Assembly: GCA_000729835.1 (NCBI GenBank)
Contig: JFHB01000062.1
Coordinates: forward strand, 89,160 to 153,159
DNA from: Atkinsonella hypoxylon
Taxonomy: Eukaryota; Ascomycota; Sordariomycetes; Hypocreales; Clavicipitaceae
Reading direction: 5' to 3'
DNA: 64,000 nucleotides
The position numbers were made by a program, and so were the translations under genes. Below, in pieces: positions 1 through 10,139 of the stretch. The notes under the pieces are model-generated. The model saw only the letters and a program-made list of their open reading frames with translations. It made no database searches and was not told the DNA's origin. Numbering within the stretch: position 1 is the first letter of the stretch; each line of letters begins with the position of its first letter.

Positions 1-946
1 CCAAAGCCGCTATTGACTCCCAAAATGACTTGCATATATTTAAGATTTTGCCCTGCATATTGGGCTGAAGGTGGCACCCAGAGTTTAGAAAAAATCTAAC
101 ATGTACCACTCCCACATTCGGCAATCGAGCCCACCCATCACTACATCGCTAATCTGTCTATTCTTAGCAACGCCCAGTGTAGCTATGAACGTATCGAGAA
201 GGACTCTCAATATCATCCTCCATGACATGCTAGTCAGCCGTCCACTTATCTGGTTTAAATTTTCGATGTATCATCTAAATGAGTGTACGAACCCGGCCAT
301 GCTACATTCAACCACAGAGGTAACTTTGAGAACATTGCGGCCAAATGAACTCTGAAGATCCGATGAACCGAAAAAAGCCTCGCAAAAAGTCTACAGTAGC
401 CAATTACTGCGTGTATTTCGCGAAGGGGTTTTATAGTTCACGAGAACTTCAAAGTCGCATTCCTTTATGCTTTTTCAAACTTTAATGTCCTCCGCTTGGT
501 GTATTTTAAGCTATTGGCTTCTACGTTTATCATCAAATGGCAGAACCAAATAATTCTAACCTTTTCTCCGGCCCGCCTGGGGAGATTCTACTGCTGTGAA
601 GAAAAACCTAATTATCTCGTCCAATGTCTAATCTTGACACCTTATGTATTTCAGGTTGCCTTTCTTCCCTGTCTTCCTCATCTTTTCCCCATCATTCCCA
701 TCTCTCATCTCTCATCTCCCAGTACAACAAGTTGCTGGCTCTCACTGCTTTACCTCTACATACCTCCATACTTCTAACGTGTATTCGTCTCGAAGTCTCA
801 ACATCTCAACACCTCTGCCTATACCTTCACAGCTTGACACGCCTCACGATACCCTTTCACAGCTTCAGCCCCTTCTCTACACCCCTGTTACCCTCTGTAC
901 CATCTTAGGTCTCTCTTTCTAAAGAGTTCTCGGAGTTGTGCAGATT
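1..946. other. Upstream intergenic region
   Basis: No gene supported. The distal half is AT-rich. From about 650 to 905 the plus strand becomes strongly pyrimidine-rich (CT/CAT runs), the usual look of a fungal core promoter or 5' leader, and it runs into the start of the gene at 947. Confidence 0.6.
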
Positions 947-1837
947 ATGGAAACACTTATCAACGAGGAACCTCTTGACGCCACAGAACTTGCTCAGTTG
1001 CCTATGTTCCGCCTCGACGGCGACTTATCGCATATTTTCTATCAAAGCCGCAGTCATTTTCACTTAGAAGTCTCGCATAACTCTCTGGTACAGCAAGAAA
1101 TTCAGCAAAGCAGCGGATCCCAACATCCTTTATCCGCCTCATCGACTATGGATCCCACTTCGGATTCAGCTGCCCAGGCTCGAACTGAACTACCAGAGGC
1201 GGTAGTGCAGTTCCCGAATTACATCAACGATCCACAAAGGATTATTTTCGAGAGGCGAGTCATGTCCTACTTCGAGTGGGACCCTCGTCAAAACCAAGTT
1301 GGATGGCTTTGGGGATGGCTTGATACACTTGGCATCTGTCATGAATGGTCATTCTACGTGCAGCAACGCTTCTTCAACCTTCTCGCAATGACCAGTATCA
1401 CTGGAATGGAGGATCCGAATTTTACAATGGTCGATAACTTTACTTGTTCAATGGACTTTCTGTTCCGAGCTTTCAACATCTACAACCTCACCATTGCACG
1501 AATCGATCAAAACAATTATATCATCATTCCGATTGGTATAAGCAAGCCTAAATACGACAGGAATCAGTTCAGACATGAGGAGAGATGCATCCTGGATAAC
1601 TGGTATCCCGGATACTGGACCGAGACACCTTACAGAGCAGACGATGCACAAGGCTGGAACGAAGACACTGACCAAGTTCGTGGTCTACTTCAAAGACTGT
1701 ACTTCCCTGACGACGCAGAATACTCAATCTTTCGACCACAGCAGAATGGTGGTCCCCAAATGTACCTGTCCGGTGGAAATTTTATTACCATGGTGAGGAC
1801 GTTCTTGGCTGGAGAGGGACTAGACGATATGGACTGA
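947..1837 (+). CDS. Hypothetical protein, intronless
   Basis: Single uninterrupted frame of 296 residues. A GTG three codons upstream is in frame, but the first ATG (947) is the sensible start. I do not recognise the family. Residues 1-80 are low complexity and Ser/Gln-rich. From about residue 85 the protein looks globular, rich in Trp, Tyr and Phe, with a dense aromatic stretch (FEWDPRQNQVGWLWGWLDTL) near residue 105. No signal peptide, membrane span or catalytic motif is visible. The pyrimidine-rich leader just upstream supports transcription from this strand. The length and composition make a chance frame unlikely, but the function is unknown. Confidence 0.65.
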   Translation: METLINEEPLDATELAQLPMFRLDGDLSHIFYQSRSHFHLEVSHNSLVQQEIQQSSGSQHPLSASSTMDPTSDSAAQARTELPEAVVQFPNYINDPQRIIFERRVMSYFEWDPRQNQVGWLWGWLDTLGICHEWSFYVQQRFFNLLAMTSITGMEDPNFTMVDNFTCSMDFLFRAFNIYNLTIARIDQNNYIIIPIGISKPKYDRNQFRHEERCILDNWYPGYWTETPYRADDAQGWNEDTDQVRGLLQRLYFPDDAEYSIFRPQQNGGPQMYLSGGNFITMVRTFLAGEGLDDMD

Positions 1838-2397
1838 TGATTAAATTTGGAACGGACAAGGACGGGTGACTGTGAAATTTGGAGTTTTCGGAGTTCTTCA
1901 GAAGTCTTGGATTTTATTTGGGATCAATGGTGGTGGGAATAGAATCGTGTATGGTGTTTGTTTGGACGGCATGGTTAAGTTAAAAGTACTGGGTGAAGAC
2001 CAGCATCTTGATGAAAGAGGAATTAATGAACGGGCAGAGTCCTTGCGGGCAAGCAAGCAAGCGTTGGGAGACAAGAGCACAACAAGATGAAACATCCAAA
2101 ATACCTGGTTGCTCTCACAATATGTTCCTATAGTGACCGTAAAATGCACGACTGTCCACATGCACAGTGAAAGTGATTGGCGGACCCTTGTCACCAGGCA
2201 GTTGTAAGGTGACACCAAGTTAACTACCATCCAGAACACCCGTGGCGGGGTCTTCGCGGAAGCCCCGCACTAGGCCCAATGCGGAATAGGACATGCCAAT
2301 CTCAAACCGCATGTCAGATTTCTTGCTGATTATCCAAGTGGACAAGCCTCGAGACCCAAACATCACCTCCCACGGTGTTGCTTCAGTCAGCTCCACA
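1838..2397. other. Intergenic region
   Basis: Lies between the hypothetical gene and the decarboxylase, both on the plus strand. It should hold the terminator of the first and the promoter of the second. I see no TATA box, repeat or RNA gene; reverse-strand open frames here lack family features. Confidence 0.6.
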
Positions 2398-3636
2398 ATG
2401 GCCGACAATAAGGTGTACCGCGCCAGCACCACTGCGCCTGTGAACATTGCCGTCGTCAAGTATGATTGACAACCTTTCAGAATTGCCTCTTGCTTAGGCG
2501 CAGAAGCTGACACGAGCCTGACTAGGTATTGGGGCAAGCGAGATGCGAAGCTCAATCTTCCCACAAACAGTTCCCTCTCCGTTACCCTGTCCCAGGCGGA
2601 TCTGCGAACCCTGACAACTGCCTCTTGCTCGGCCTCCTACACCGAAGGTGACAGCTTGTTGCTCAATGGAGAGCCGTCCGACATCTCGGGTGCGCGAATG
2701 CAAGCATGCTTCCGTGAACTGCGAGCTCGTCGATCTGCCCTCGAGGCCGCCAACTCTGCTCTCCCCAAACTGTCGACCATGCCACTCAAACTCGTTTCCG
2801 AGAACAACTTTCCCACGGCCGCCGGCTTAGCATCTTCGGCTGCCGGTTTTGCCGCCCTGGTCCAGGCTATTGCGAACTTGTATGAACTGCCCGAATCTCC
2901 CTCGGAGCTGTCATTAGTTGCTAGGCAAGGTTCCGGTTCTGCCTGTCGCAGTTTATTCGGAGGCTACGTTGCTTGGAGGATGGGCGAAAAGGAGGATGGC
3001 AGCGATTCCATGGCCGACCTTGTCGCACCGGCATCACACTGGCCCGACATGAAAGCTTTGATCCTCGTTGTAAGTGCCGCAAAGAAGGGTGTTTCTTCCA
3101 CTTCTGGCATGCAGCAAACCGTTGCGACATCAGGTCTGTTTCAGCAGAGAGTTGCCCAGATTGTGCCCGCCAACATGAACATGATGGAGGAAGCCATCAA
3201 GAACAAGGACTTTGCCAAATTCGCCGAAATCACCATGCGCGATTCCAACTCCTTCCATGCTTGCTGTGCGGATACATACCCCCCCATCTTCTACATGAAC
3301 GACGTGTCGCGCGCTGCCATCCGCGCTGTGGAGTCCATCAACGCCCAGGCTGGGAAGATTATCGCTGCCTATACATTTGATGCTGGTCCCAACTGTGTTG
3401 TTTACTATCTGCAGCAGGACGAATCTACTGTGCTGGGCGCTTTTACCGGCGTTTTGAGTGGCGTCTCGGGATGGAAGGAAGGTAGCGCTAGTGTCACGTC
3501 GAGCGTGAAGCTCGAGGATGGCATCGCCCATACTCTGAAAGACGGAGTGAGCCGAGTGATTCTGACAGGTGTTGGAGAAGGGCCTCAGAGGACAGAAGAG
3601 TACCTGGTGGGTGAAGATGGCCAGCCCGTGAAGTGA
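2398..3636 (+). CDS. erg19: Diphosphomevalonate decarboxylase
   Basis: Catalyses ATP-dependent decarboxylation of mevalonate 5-diphosphate to isopentenyl diphosphate, the last step of the mevalonate route to ergosterol. Two exons: 2398-2459 and 2526-3636, with a 66-nt intron (GTATGA donor, CTGAC branch, CTAG acceptor). This gives 390 residues, normal for the family. The N-terminus reads STTAPVNIAVVKYWGKRD once spliced, the typical family start, which fixes both the ATG and the intron. Other hallmarks are the GHMP-type Ser/Ala loop FPTAAGLASSAAG (about 116-128), GSGSACRSLFGGY (about 156-168) and the FDAGPN motif with the catalytic Asp near residue 306. No truncation or frameshift. Identification is secure. 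Confidence 0.96.
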
Positions 3637-4103
3637 TAGCCCAGTTGCGGTGTGAAGGTGACAAATGATTTTATTAATGCCTGCGTACATGCACACATGC
3701 GTACATCATGTGGAGGATCAGTATAACCATCTCGAGCAAATTAAGTCGTTTCTCCTTCCCTGATATCCCGGTTCCGTTTTTTCTCTCGCGTAATTGGCTC
3801 AAATCTGTTACATGCTTTGTTGTCCCCTCTGACAGTGCCGTACCCGCCGAACACCTGGCAGGCACTTGGCTCACCCTGTCGACACAACACATGCAAATAA
3901 CGATTCACAGCAGACATTACAAAAAAATTGATAACAAAGGACTACACATACTACGTCAATGTAAGCCCGTTTAACCAAATCAGTCTAATAAAAAGAAGTG
4001 AGAAGACTCTGGGGTAAGGACTCTGTTTCATTCTCAGCCTCTATCTGCTGGAGCACGGAACAGCAAACTGTCCAAAACCAAGCTCAATTTCCTAAACAAC
4101 GCC
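3637..4103. other. Intergenic region
   Basis: Separates two plus-strand genes. It is AT-rich around 3900-3990. No coding feature or repeat supported. Confidence 0.6.
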
Positions 4104-5590
4104 ATGAGCCCCAAGGCTGTTGCCAGCACTCCCAGGGACAATCTCAATCCGGCCGAGAAAAATCAAAAATTCGATGGTCAAGGCCCAGCAGAATTGATCA
4201 GGAATAAACAAGATGTCAACATAACTGAGCTCGACAAGTCTGGGAGCATCCAACGGCGATGGCTTCACCGGTCCTCTGGTACTCGAATTATCGTAAGTGC
4301 ACCTTGGGGGGGGGGGGCTTCTGACTCCTTTGCCTTCAACTGATGCTAACAAAAAAAACTACCGTAAAGTTACAATCCAAGGACTCGCGCGAAGCTTTCA
4401 CTGTAAGATGGAAGAGAAATATTTATGATGCCTTCCTGCCGGTCGGATACCCTCACTCCGTGTCCAAAGACTACCTGGCCTACCAAATGTACGATTCTCT
4501 ACAGGCATTCTTTTCTACCATTACCTCGCTTCTCGCGAGCAGAGCTATGCTCGAGGGCCTGGGCGTAGGCGATGCGAACTCATCTGCCACGTTTGCGATG
4601 CTCATCACCATCCTCAGAGACGCCATGTCGCGAATCGCCACCATCGCCTTTGCACACCAGTTTGGGCTCCGCATTGAACCTGACGCCAAGCGCTATCGCT
4701 TTCTTGCCGACATCTTTTGCGATACGGCCTTTTTCATGGAGCTCTACAGTCCGCACTTTGGGCCGTCGGGGAAGATCGTGGCGCTTCTTGTGGGCGAAGG
4801 GCTACGTACATTGTGCGGCGTGACTGCTGGTGCCAGCAAAGCTGCGCTGAGTGTACACTTTGCCAGGCAGAATAATATCGCTGAACTCAATGCCAAGGAA
4901 GCCAGCCAGGAAACCGCCATTGGTCTAATTGGCCTCCTCGCCGGCACGCTGGTGGTCAAGCTAGTAGAAGACCGTCGGAGCGTCATTTATTTGATGATAG
5001 CTCTGGCCTTTGCCCATCTCTGGATGAACTACCTTGGCGTGCGAAGCATTTGTATGACAACGCTCAATCGCCAGAGGGCCATGATTCTTTACAGAGAGTA
5101 CCAGACAACGGGCAAAGTCCTGACGCCAGAGCAGGTTGCGCAGCGGGAACACATTCTGTTTTGGGACTGTGTTGCTCGCAATCGGGCTGGAGAACGAGTT
5201 GCTCGGATCGAGATCCCATCTTCGTACGAGCAAGCGGCGGATCATGGAAAATGGGACACAGTTGATATGGTGGATAGGCCGATGCACACAGCCTTGATTA
5301 CGCCTGCTTGTGGATGGCGCCTGGCAAAGATAAGACTTCTTCTTTGGGAGGGATGCCAGCCGAAGCATGTCATCATGGCGTGGCTTCATGCCATGGACGA
5401 TGCTTGGAAGATGGACAAGAATACTGTCCACAATCACGAGCATACCCTGAAGCCAGGACAAGGACATGCCGAGGACGATCATCTGTGGACGATGATGCGG
5501 CGACTCGGATGGAATTTGGAGTCTCAGGCATTTGAAACTGGTCCCGCAGTCCGGATCCGCTTTGAGTCGGTTGCGCAAAAGGATGAATAA
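4104..5590 (+). CDS. RUS1 family (DUF647) protein
   Basis: Two exons, 4104-4292 and 4370-5590, separated by a 77-nt intron (GTAAGT donor, GATGCTAAC branch, AAAG acceptor), both in phase 0; 469 residues. After splicing the sequence runs into AFLPVGYPHSVSKDYLAYQM and DSLQAFFSTITSLLASRAML, the characteristic start of the RUS/DUF647 domain. Further hallmarks are ILRDAMSRIATI, the Asp-rich ADIFCDTAFFMEL, and the hydrophobic stretch around LIGLLAGTLVVKLVED. Plant members (root UV-B sensitive) act in vitamin B6 homeostasis and auxin transport; the fungal role is not established, so a function cannot be given. The C-terminal third is the divergent part of the family. The intron carries a G12 homopolymer, a likely length-polymorphic site. 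Confidence 0.88.
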
Positions 5591-5896
5591 AAAAAAGGAA
5601 TAGTCGAGCGCGGCCCACAAGGGAAGTTGCATGATGTTGTACGGCTAGCTCAACTAGCCTGGTGGGCATTGGAATCAGGTGCACTGGTAATCGAGGGTAG
5701 TCTGATGAACTAGAGTTACGGGAGAGCATTCTTCATACCAGAGACTAGTATCGTACATTGAGCCTACAAGCTCGTCTATGTCTTTCTATGTTGTTGCGTA
5801 GATCCGCTGAGAAGGAAAAATAAAATGCCAAAATGGTATCAAACGGTTCGTAGATTTTGGTACACTCGCGGAGGAATTATGCGATGACGAACACGG
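5591..5896. other. Convergent intergenic region
   Basis: Sits between the ends of the RUS-family gene (plus) and the heme lyase gene (minus), so it holds both terminators. AT-rich near 5815-5835. Nothing else seen. Confidence 0.6.
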
Positions 5897-6827
5897 TCAC
5901 GCCAGGCCAGTCCATCGCATAGCCCTCATCTTGACGCCTTCCCACGTATTCAACTTGGGCCGCACATCGAGATAGAAGCTTGGGCCAGCCTTGCCCTCGG
6001 CATCCGGTCGTCCCGCATAAAAGTCAATAACGTACTCGACGCGAGTGCCGCAGCGGTCAATGACCCAGTCATGGCGATCAAAAGGCGCCGTGTATCCAAG
6101 AATAGTGTTAATTCGAGCAGTTGGCGTCATGCGATCGTTCTTGTTGGCGAAAGACTCGAGTTTTGGGCCATCGCAACTAAAGGTGAAAAAAGAAAAAGCG
6201 CGTTACTTCCAATACATTTTGCCAGAAACCTCGAACGATGGGTAAAAAAATCAAAAAGAAGAGAAGAAAAAAAATCGTTCGGTCTTACTTGGATTCTGAC
6301 AGATATGGCGCCTCCCACTCCTTGATCTGCTGCCACGCCCTCTCGTTGACAGCATTATGAATCGGCACAACAGTCTTCATGTCTGCGACACGGGCATCAT
6401 ATCCCTTGCGCTTCATGGCATCGAAGAACATCTTTTCCGAGGGATAGACCCAGTTTCCCGAGGCATCGACGCCTGATTCAGCCTCGTGGTTGGCTGGACT
6501 GGCTGATGCGCCGTGATCGACAGGGCATGCTTCGGAGCTACCGACCGGTCTGGGAATGGTCGAGACGACTCGATTCGTGCTGAGGTTCCCATCGGCGAGG
6601 GTTTTAGCAATCGTCGCCGGCTGCGCAGGTCGCGACGACGATGACCACGGCAGGTAGGAAGTTAGGGTTTGCGACCACGTCTTAGGCGAGGATGAGGCGC
6701 GGTGATCTGCCGGGCATGCGCTTTGGTTCGCGGACACTTCGGCTGCGCGGGCTTGAGCAAGCCAGGCATCGCGGGTTTTGTGGTCGACTGGACAGGCGGA
6801 CTCGTCCTTGTCTGATGCAACGGCCAT
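5897..6827 (-). CDS. cyt2: Cytochrome c1-type heme lyase
   Basis: Holocytochrome c-type synthase of the mitochondrial intermembrane space, attaching heme covalently to apocytochrome. Exons 6827-6289 and 6176-5897 with a 112-nt intron (GTAAGA donor, TTTAG acceptor); 272 residues from the ATG at 6827. An in-frame ATG at 6965 would add 46 residues of no family character. Three Cys-Pro heme-regulatory motifs are visible (CPVDHKTRDAWL near the N-terminus, then CPADH and CPVDH). The C-terminal catalytic part carries WVYPSEKMFFDAMKRKGYD, VPIHNAVNERAWQQI, FDRHDWVIDRCG and VIDFY. The N-terminal CPVDHKTRDAWL resembles the yeast Cyt2 start more than Cyc3; fungal members can be bifunctional, so the c1-versus-c assignment is an inference. 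Confidence 0.9.
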
Positions 6828-7616
6828 GTTTGGCGACGTCAAGATGGGCTTGTTCAAAGGAGGCGGAGCTGGCTGACTGGTGATTGGTAGGTGAGCTCGA
6901 ATTTGATATTGCAGGTCAAGTGGTTGCCATGTGTCGTAAGCTTGTATGTAATAGGGGGTTGTCATAACCGGGCCAAGAGACGCTGGGCGGATGGCGCGAA
7001 AGTTGTTTGGTGCATCGAATAGAATTGATTATCAGATAACGTTGATGCTTTTTACCCACATGAGATGGAAGTGGGGCCTGGGGCCTTTTTCACCAATAGT
7101 TATGACTTCGCTCATAATGTGAGTGGACTTGCCTGCATCGACGAAGTCAAGATGTGCTTGACGAGATGCCAGTCGGTTCATATCCCGATGGTCTGAGGAA
7201 GACCCATCGAAAGTATTATGCTGCTATCTTGACCTGAAGGCTGGCACTCAGCCAGGTGTAATACCTTGGACATGATGCAATGCCCCGCGCTTCCTCCTGA
7301 TCTCGATGAGGACCAAAACCTCCGGCCCTTCCCCACGAGCGTTCTCCACGAAAACGCCAAGTCAAATGCACATCTGAAGATATTTAAACCTAGTGGCTCC
7401 TTCCGTGGCCCAGCTGCACTACACCGATACCATGGATGAAATCATAGATAGGATAGTCGTGCCATCGGTTGTAATAATGACGTAAAGGCTAACCTACAGC
7501 TATATAAGAAACCAAAGTGTCGACCAGAGCTGCATGAACAGCTGGTTTGACTTTTTCCCCGTCTTCTCCAACGACTAAAAGTCAGAAGAAAATAACAGCC
7601 TTCATCATCACCCATC
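6828..7616. other. Divergent promoter region
   Basis: Between the heme lyase start (minus) and the broken small gene (plus). It contains a TATA-like box at about 7500-7507. No additional gene supported. Confidence 0.55.
7500..7507 (+). promoter_or_regulatory. TATA-like box
   Basis: CTATATAAG-type sequence about 110 bp upstream of the ATG at 7617, a plausible core promoter element for the small gene that follows. Confidence 0.4.
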
Positions 7617-8110
7617 ATGCCGGACTTCACCGCTATCGCAAAACAGGCCGAGGCAGACCTCAACACCTATCAGTCCAAGACTGGGAATGCCCGTCCCCAA
7701 GGCCTCGATGACGGAGAAGAAATTTGACTCTGCCCAGGTAGTTTATGGTGATGAACTGAGCACAAACGCCGGCTACAACAGGCGCATCCCGCCCCGTGAA
7801 GGAGGCAAAGGCGGGACCGGTGGACAAGATTCAGGATTCGTACGCTCGTCAGCCGGGACAGAACGACAACGATGTTGTCCCAGCTCCTGGGGGCAACGTC
7901 CAAGGCCGGGGAAGCGTCGACGATATCGCGATCAGAGGGAAGGAAGCTTCGCAGGCCAACGTCGGGAAAACCCCTCCGGGGCCTGGGGGGTCGCAGTTCA
8001 GGGGGGATCAGTACTATACGCCAGAGAGCGTGCCTGATAGTATATCCGCTGAAGGCTGGGTTGCGCCGGAGAGCGTGGTGGAGAGTAGTAGAGCAGCTGA
8101 GCAAGCGTAG
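7617..8110 (+). pseudogene. Small hydrophilic fungal protein gene, reading frame broken twice
   Basis: Protein-like sequence continues through all three forward frames. Frame 1 from the ATG at 7617 reads MPDFTAIAKQAEADLNTYQS and on through GLDD, then stops at 7727. Frame 2 carries EKKFDSAQVVYGDELSTNAG followed by YNRRIPPREGG (about 7710-7805). Frame 3 carries VDKIQDSYARQPGQNDNDVV, later DQYYTPESVPDSISAEGWVA, and stops at 8110. From memory of fungal genomes, these pieces are collinear parts of one small, charged, Gly-rich hypothetical protein. At each junction a short stretch appears missing, and I find no GT..AG pair that restores the frame. It is therefore probably a pseudogene or carries sequence errors; an unusual intron structure cannot be excluded. 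Function unknown. Confidence 0.55.
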
Positions 8111-8901
8111 AAAGAGATTGACAGCGCTCTAATAATCTGGAGTTGTTTTCAATTTGTCAGAGGGTAGTGAATTTTATTAAATTACCTCCCGCATGCCCGT
8201 TAAGCTAGAAGGTTAATTAATTATACAAGTGCACTTCTACATTCCCTAGAAATTAAAAAAACAACAAAATCAGCTAGTAGCAACAGAATCAATCAATAGT
8301 AATATGGAAGATGAGAAAATAGAGGAACTCGCTTGCAGAGATTCCGCGACGCACCAAGACGCCTAAATTACATTTTTTTTACTTCCTTTCAATGCTATAT
8401 ATATGTATATATATACTACGTCTTGATAATAGTTTGTATAGGTTATATAGGTTATTTACTCTCTCACTACTTAAGATCCTCGCCAGACTCATCCAATCCC
8501 TCAGGAACAAGTCATGTTCGGGAACGTGCTGTCAGCAAAACTACAAATGATAACCTGAGGGCATAATCCCGATATTTTAACCACTTATCAACAGGTAGCC
8601 AGCTCGGACACCTTGAGGCGCAACACAGCACATACAACCTCTACAAAACCCCAGCTTGTAAGCCTCCAGTGTGAAAACAGACTTCCAAAGCGATGCCAAG
8701 GTCCAACCTCGTTGCCTCGGCGTCCCTATCTTCCAGAACCCGGACTACAGTGCGTTTCCCTACATCATGACCCCATCAGAGAAGCAGCAAGACCCTCGTA
8801 CGAAAGATCAATGACCAGTCTACCCTTCTCGTACACACGCTTCAGTTCGACCATGAACCAGACACTAACTACCCGGTTCTCAAAAGTCCGCAGCTCGCAG
8901 C
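8111..8901. other. AT-rich convergent intergenic region
   Basis: Between the small broken gene and the end of the minus-strand membrane protein gene. 8160-8460 is AT-rich, with a TATATATG/TATATA run near 8395-8420. No gene seen. Confidence 0.6.
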
Positions 8902-9781
8902 TCATTCCCTCATCTGAGCCCACCACACCACCATGCCTCTCACGAACCCCCCCATCACAAGGCCCAGCATCAGCCCTCCCGCGCCAACCGCACTCCCAAT
9001 CACCACCCGATCACCCTGACCAAAGGCCCACCAAGCGAGAGCCAGAACCGCAGCACTAGTCGTAAAGAGCCCCGCGACCTGCGTACCCAAGTACGCCCCG
9101 TCGGAAAACGGAGCAACCTCGTGAACGAGGACCATGACCAAGCATGAAACGCACGACACAGCCACGACGGGCAGCAGGAAATACCACCACATCCTATACG
9201 AAAAAAAAATAAAAAATAAAAATTAGTCATCGCATCCTCATTCGAGTCCCTCGAACATACCTCTCCCAAAAGACAGACTCCCCTCCTCTCCAGACGGAAA
9301 TCCCCACGAACAGACACATCACGCCCAGCAGCACCAGCCACTCCAGCGCAAGAAACACGGCGTGCATGCCCGAAGCATCACTTCTACGCCTTTCTTCACC
9401 GGAGCAAGTCACAGAGTCTCCAGAAGTGCTCCGCCAGGGAGGGAACGGTGTCAAAGGCTCCCTCCCAGGAACCTCCGGGGCCAAGTTTGACTCCCTCGTA
9501 GTGGGTCCCCTTGGTTCTCGCAGGCCATGCCCCAGGCTGAGTTCCGGAGATGAAGGCGATTTGGGGGGATGTGTGGATAGAGGCTCCGGGCTCCAAGGGT
9601 TGGTGAGCACGGGTGGTGTACTGTTTCGAGCAGGATGTGATCGTTGGAGAGGCGTCGATGGAGGGCGGGAAATGGAGGAATATCGACGGGGTTGGCTGGA
9701 GAGGAGGGGAGTAGAGATTTGTTGTTGGCTGTGTGGTCTAAGGAGATGGGTGCCTTCGTGTGGAGGTGTGTTTTCCATCAT
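8902..9781 (-). CDS. Hypothetical four-TM membrane protein with Pro/Ser-rich N-terminus
   Basis: Exons 9781-9261 and 9193-8902, joined across a 67-nt intron (GTATGT donor, GTATAG acceptor); 270 residues. Residues 1-138 are disordered-looking, rich in Pro, Ser and Thr, with many SP/TP sites that could be phosphorylated. Four hydrophobic segments follow: about 140-163 (AVFLALEWLVLLGVMCLFVG), then in exon 2 WWYFLLPVVAVSCVSCLVMV, VAGLFTTSAAVLALAWWAFG and VIGSAVGAGGLMLGLVMGGF. The intron falls between the first and second spans, and the hydrophobic pattern continues cleanly across it, which supports the splice. I do not recognise the family. Probably an integral membrane protein with a long cytosolic tail. 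Confidence 0.7.
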
Positions 9782-10139
9782 TTCAAGATGTCGGGGAAAT
9801 CGACCACGGGGATAGAGAATGGTAAGTATTCTGCGCAGTCATGGCCCTCCGGGCGGTTATAGTGCCGTTCAGAAACGGGGATCGGAAATATGTTATGGAG
9901 AAGAAAGAAGTCTGTCGAGACTGTCAAGAAATTGAGTTCTCGGAAGAAAAAGTGTGCGTCGTTCAGTAGGATGCAACTGTACTCGTCAGCTATTGCCAGT
10001 TGTGATTCATGTCATCTCAATCGCGGTTTCACAACGCGCTCAGTTCCTCATGCGGCAGCCGTTCGACATTGTCCATGTACATTTTCTTCCATAGTACTGG
10101 ACACACAATACTAGGACACTTCGCTAAATATGCTATTCA
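9782..10139. other. Intergenic region
   Basis: Upstream of the minus-strand membrane protein and downstream of the minus-strand peroxin. No feature recognised. Confidence 0.6.

Noticed and set aside
938..946. GTG start for the first gene
   Set aside because: An ATG follows three codons later; eukaryotic nuclear genes rarely use GTG.
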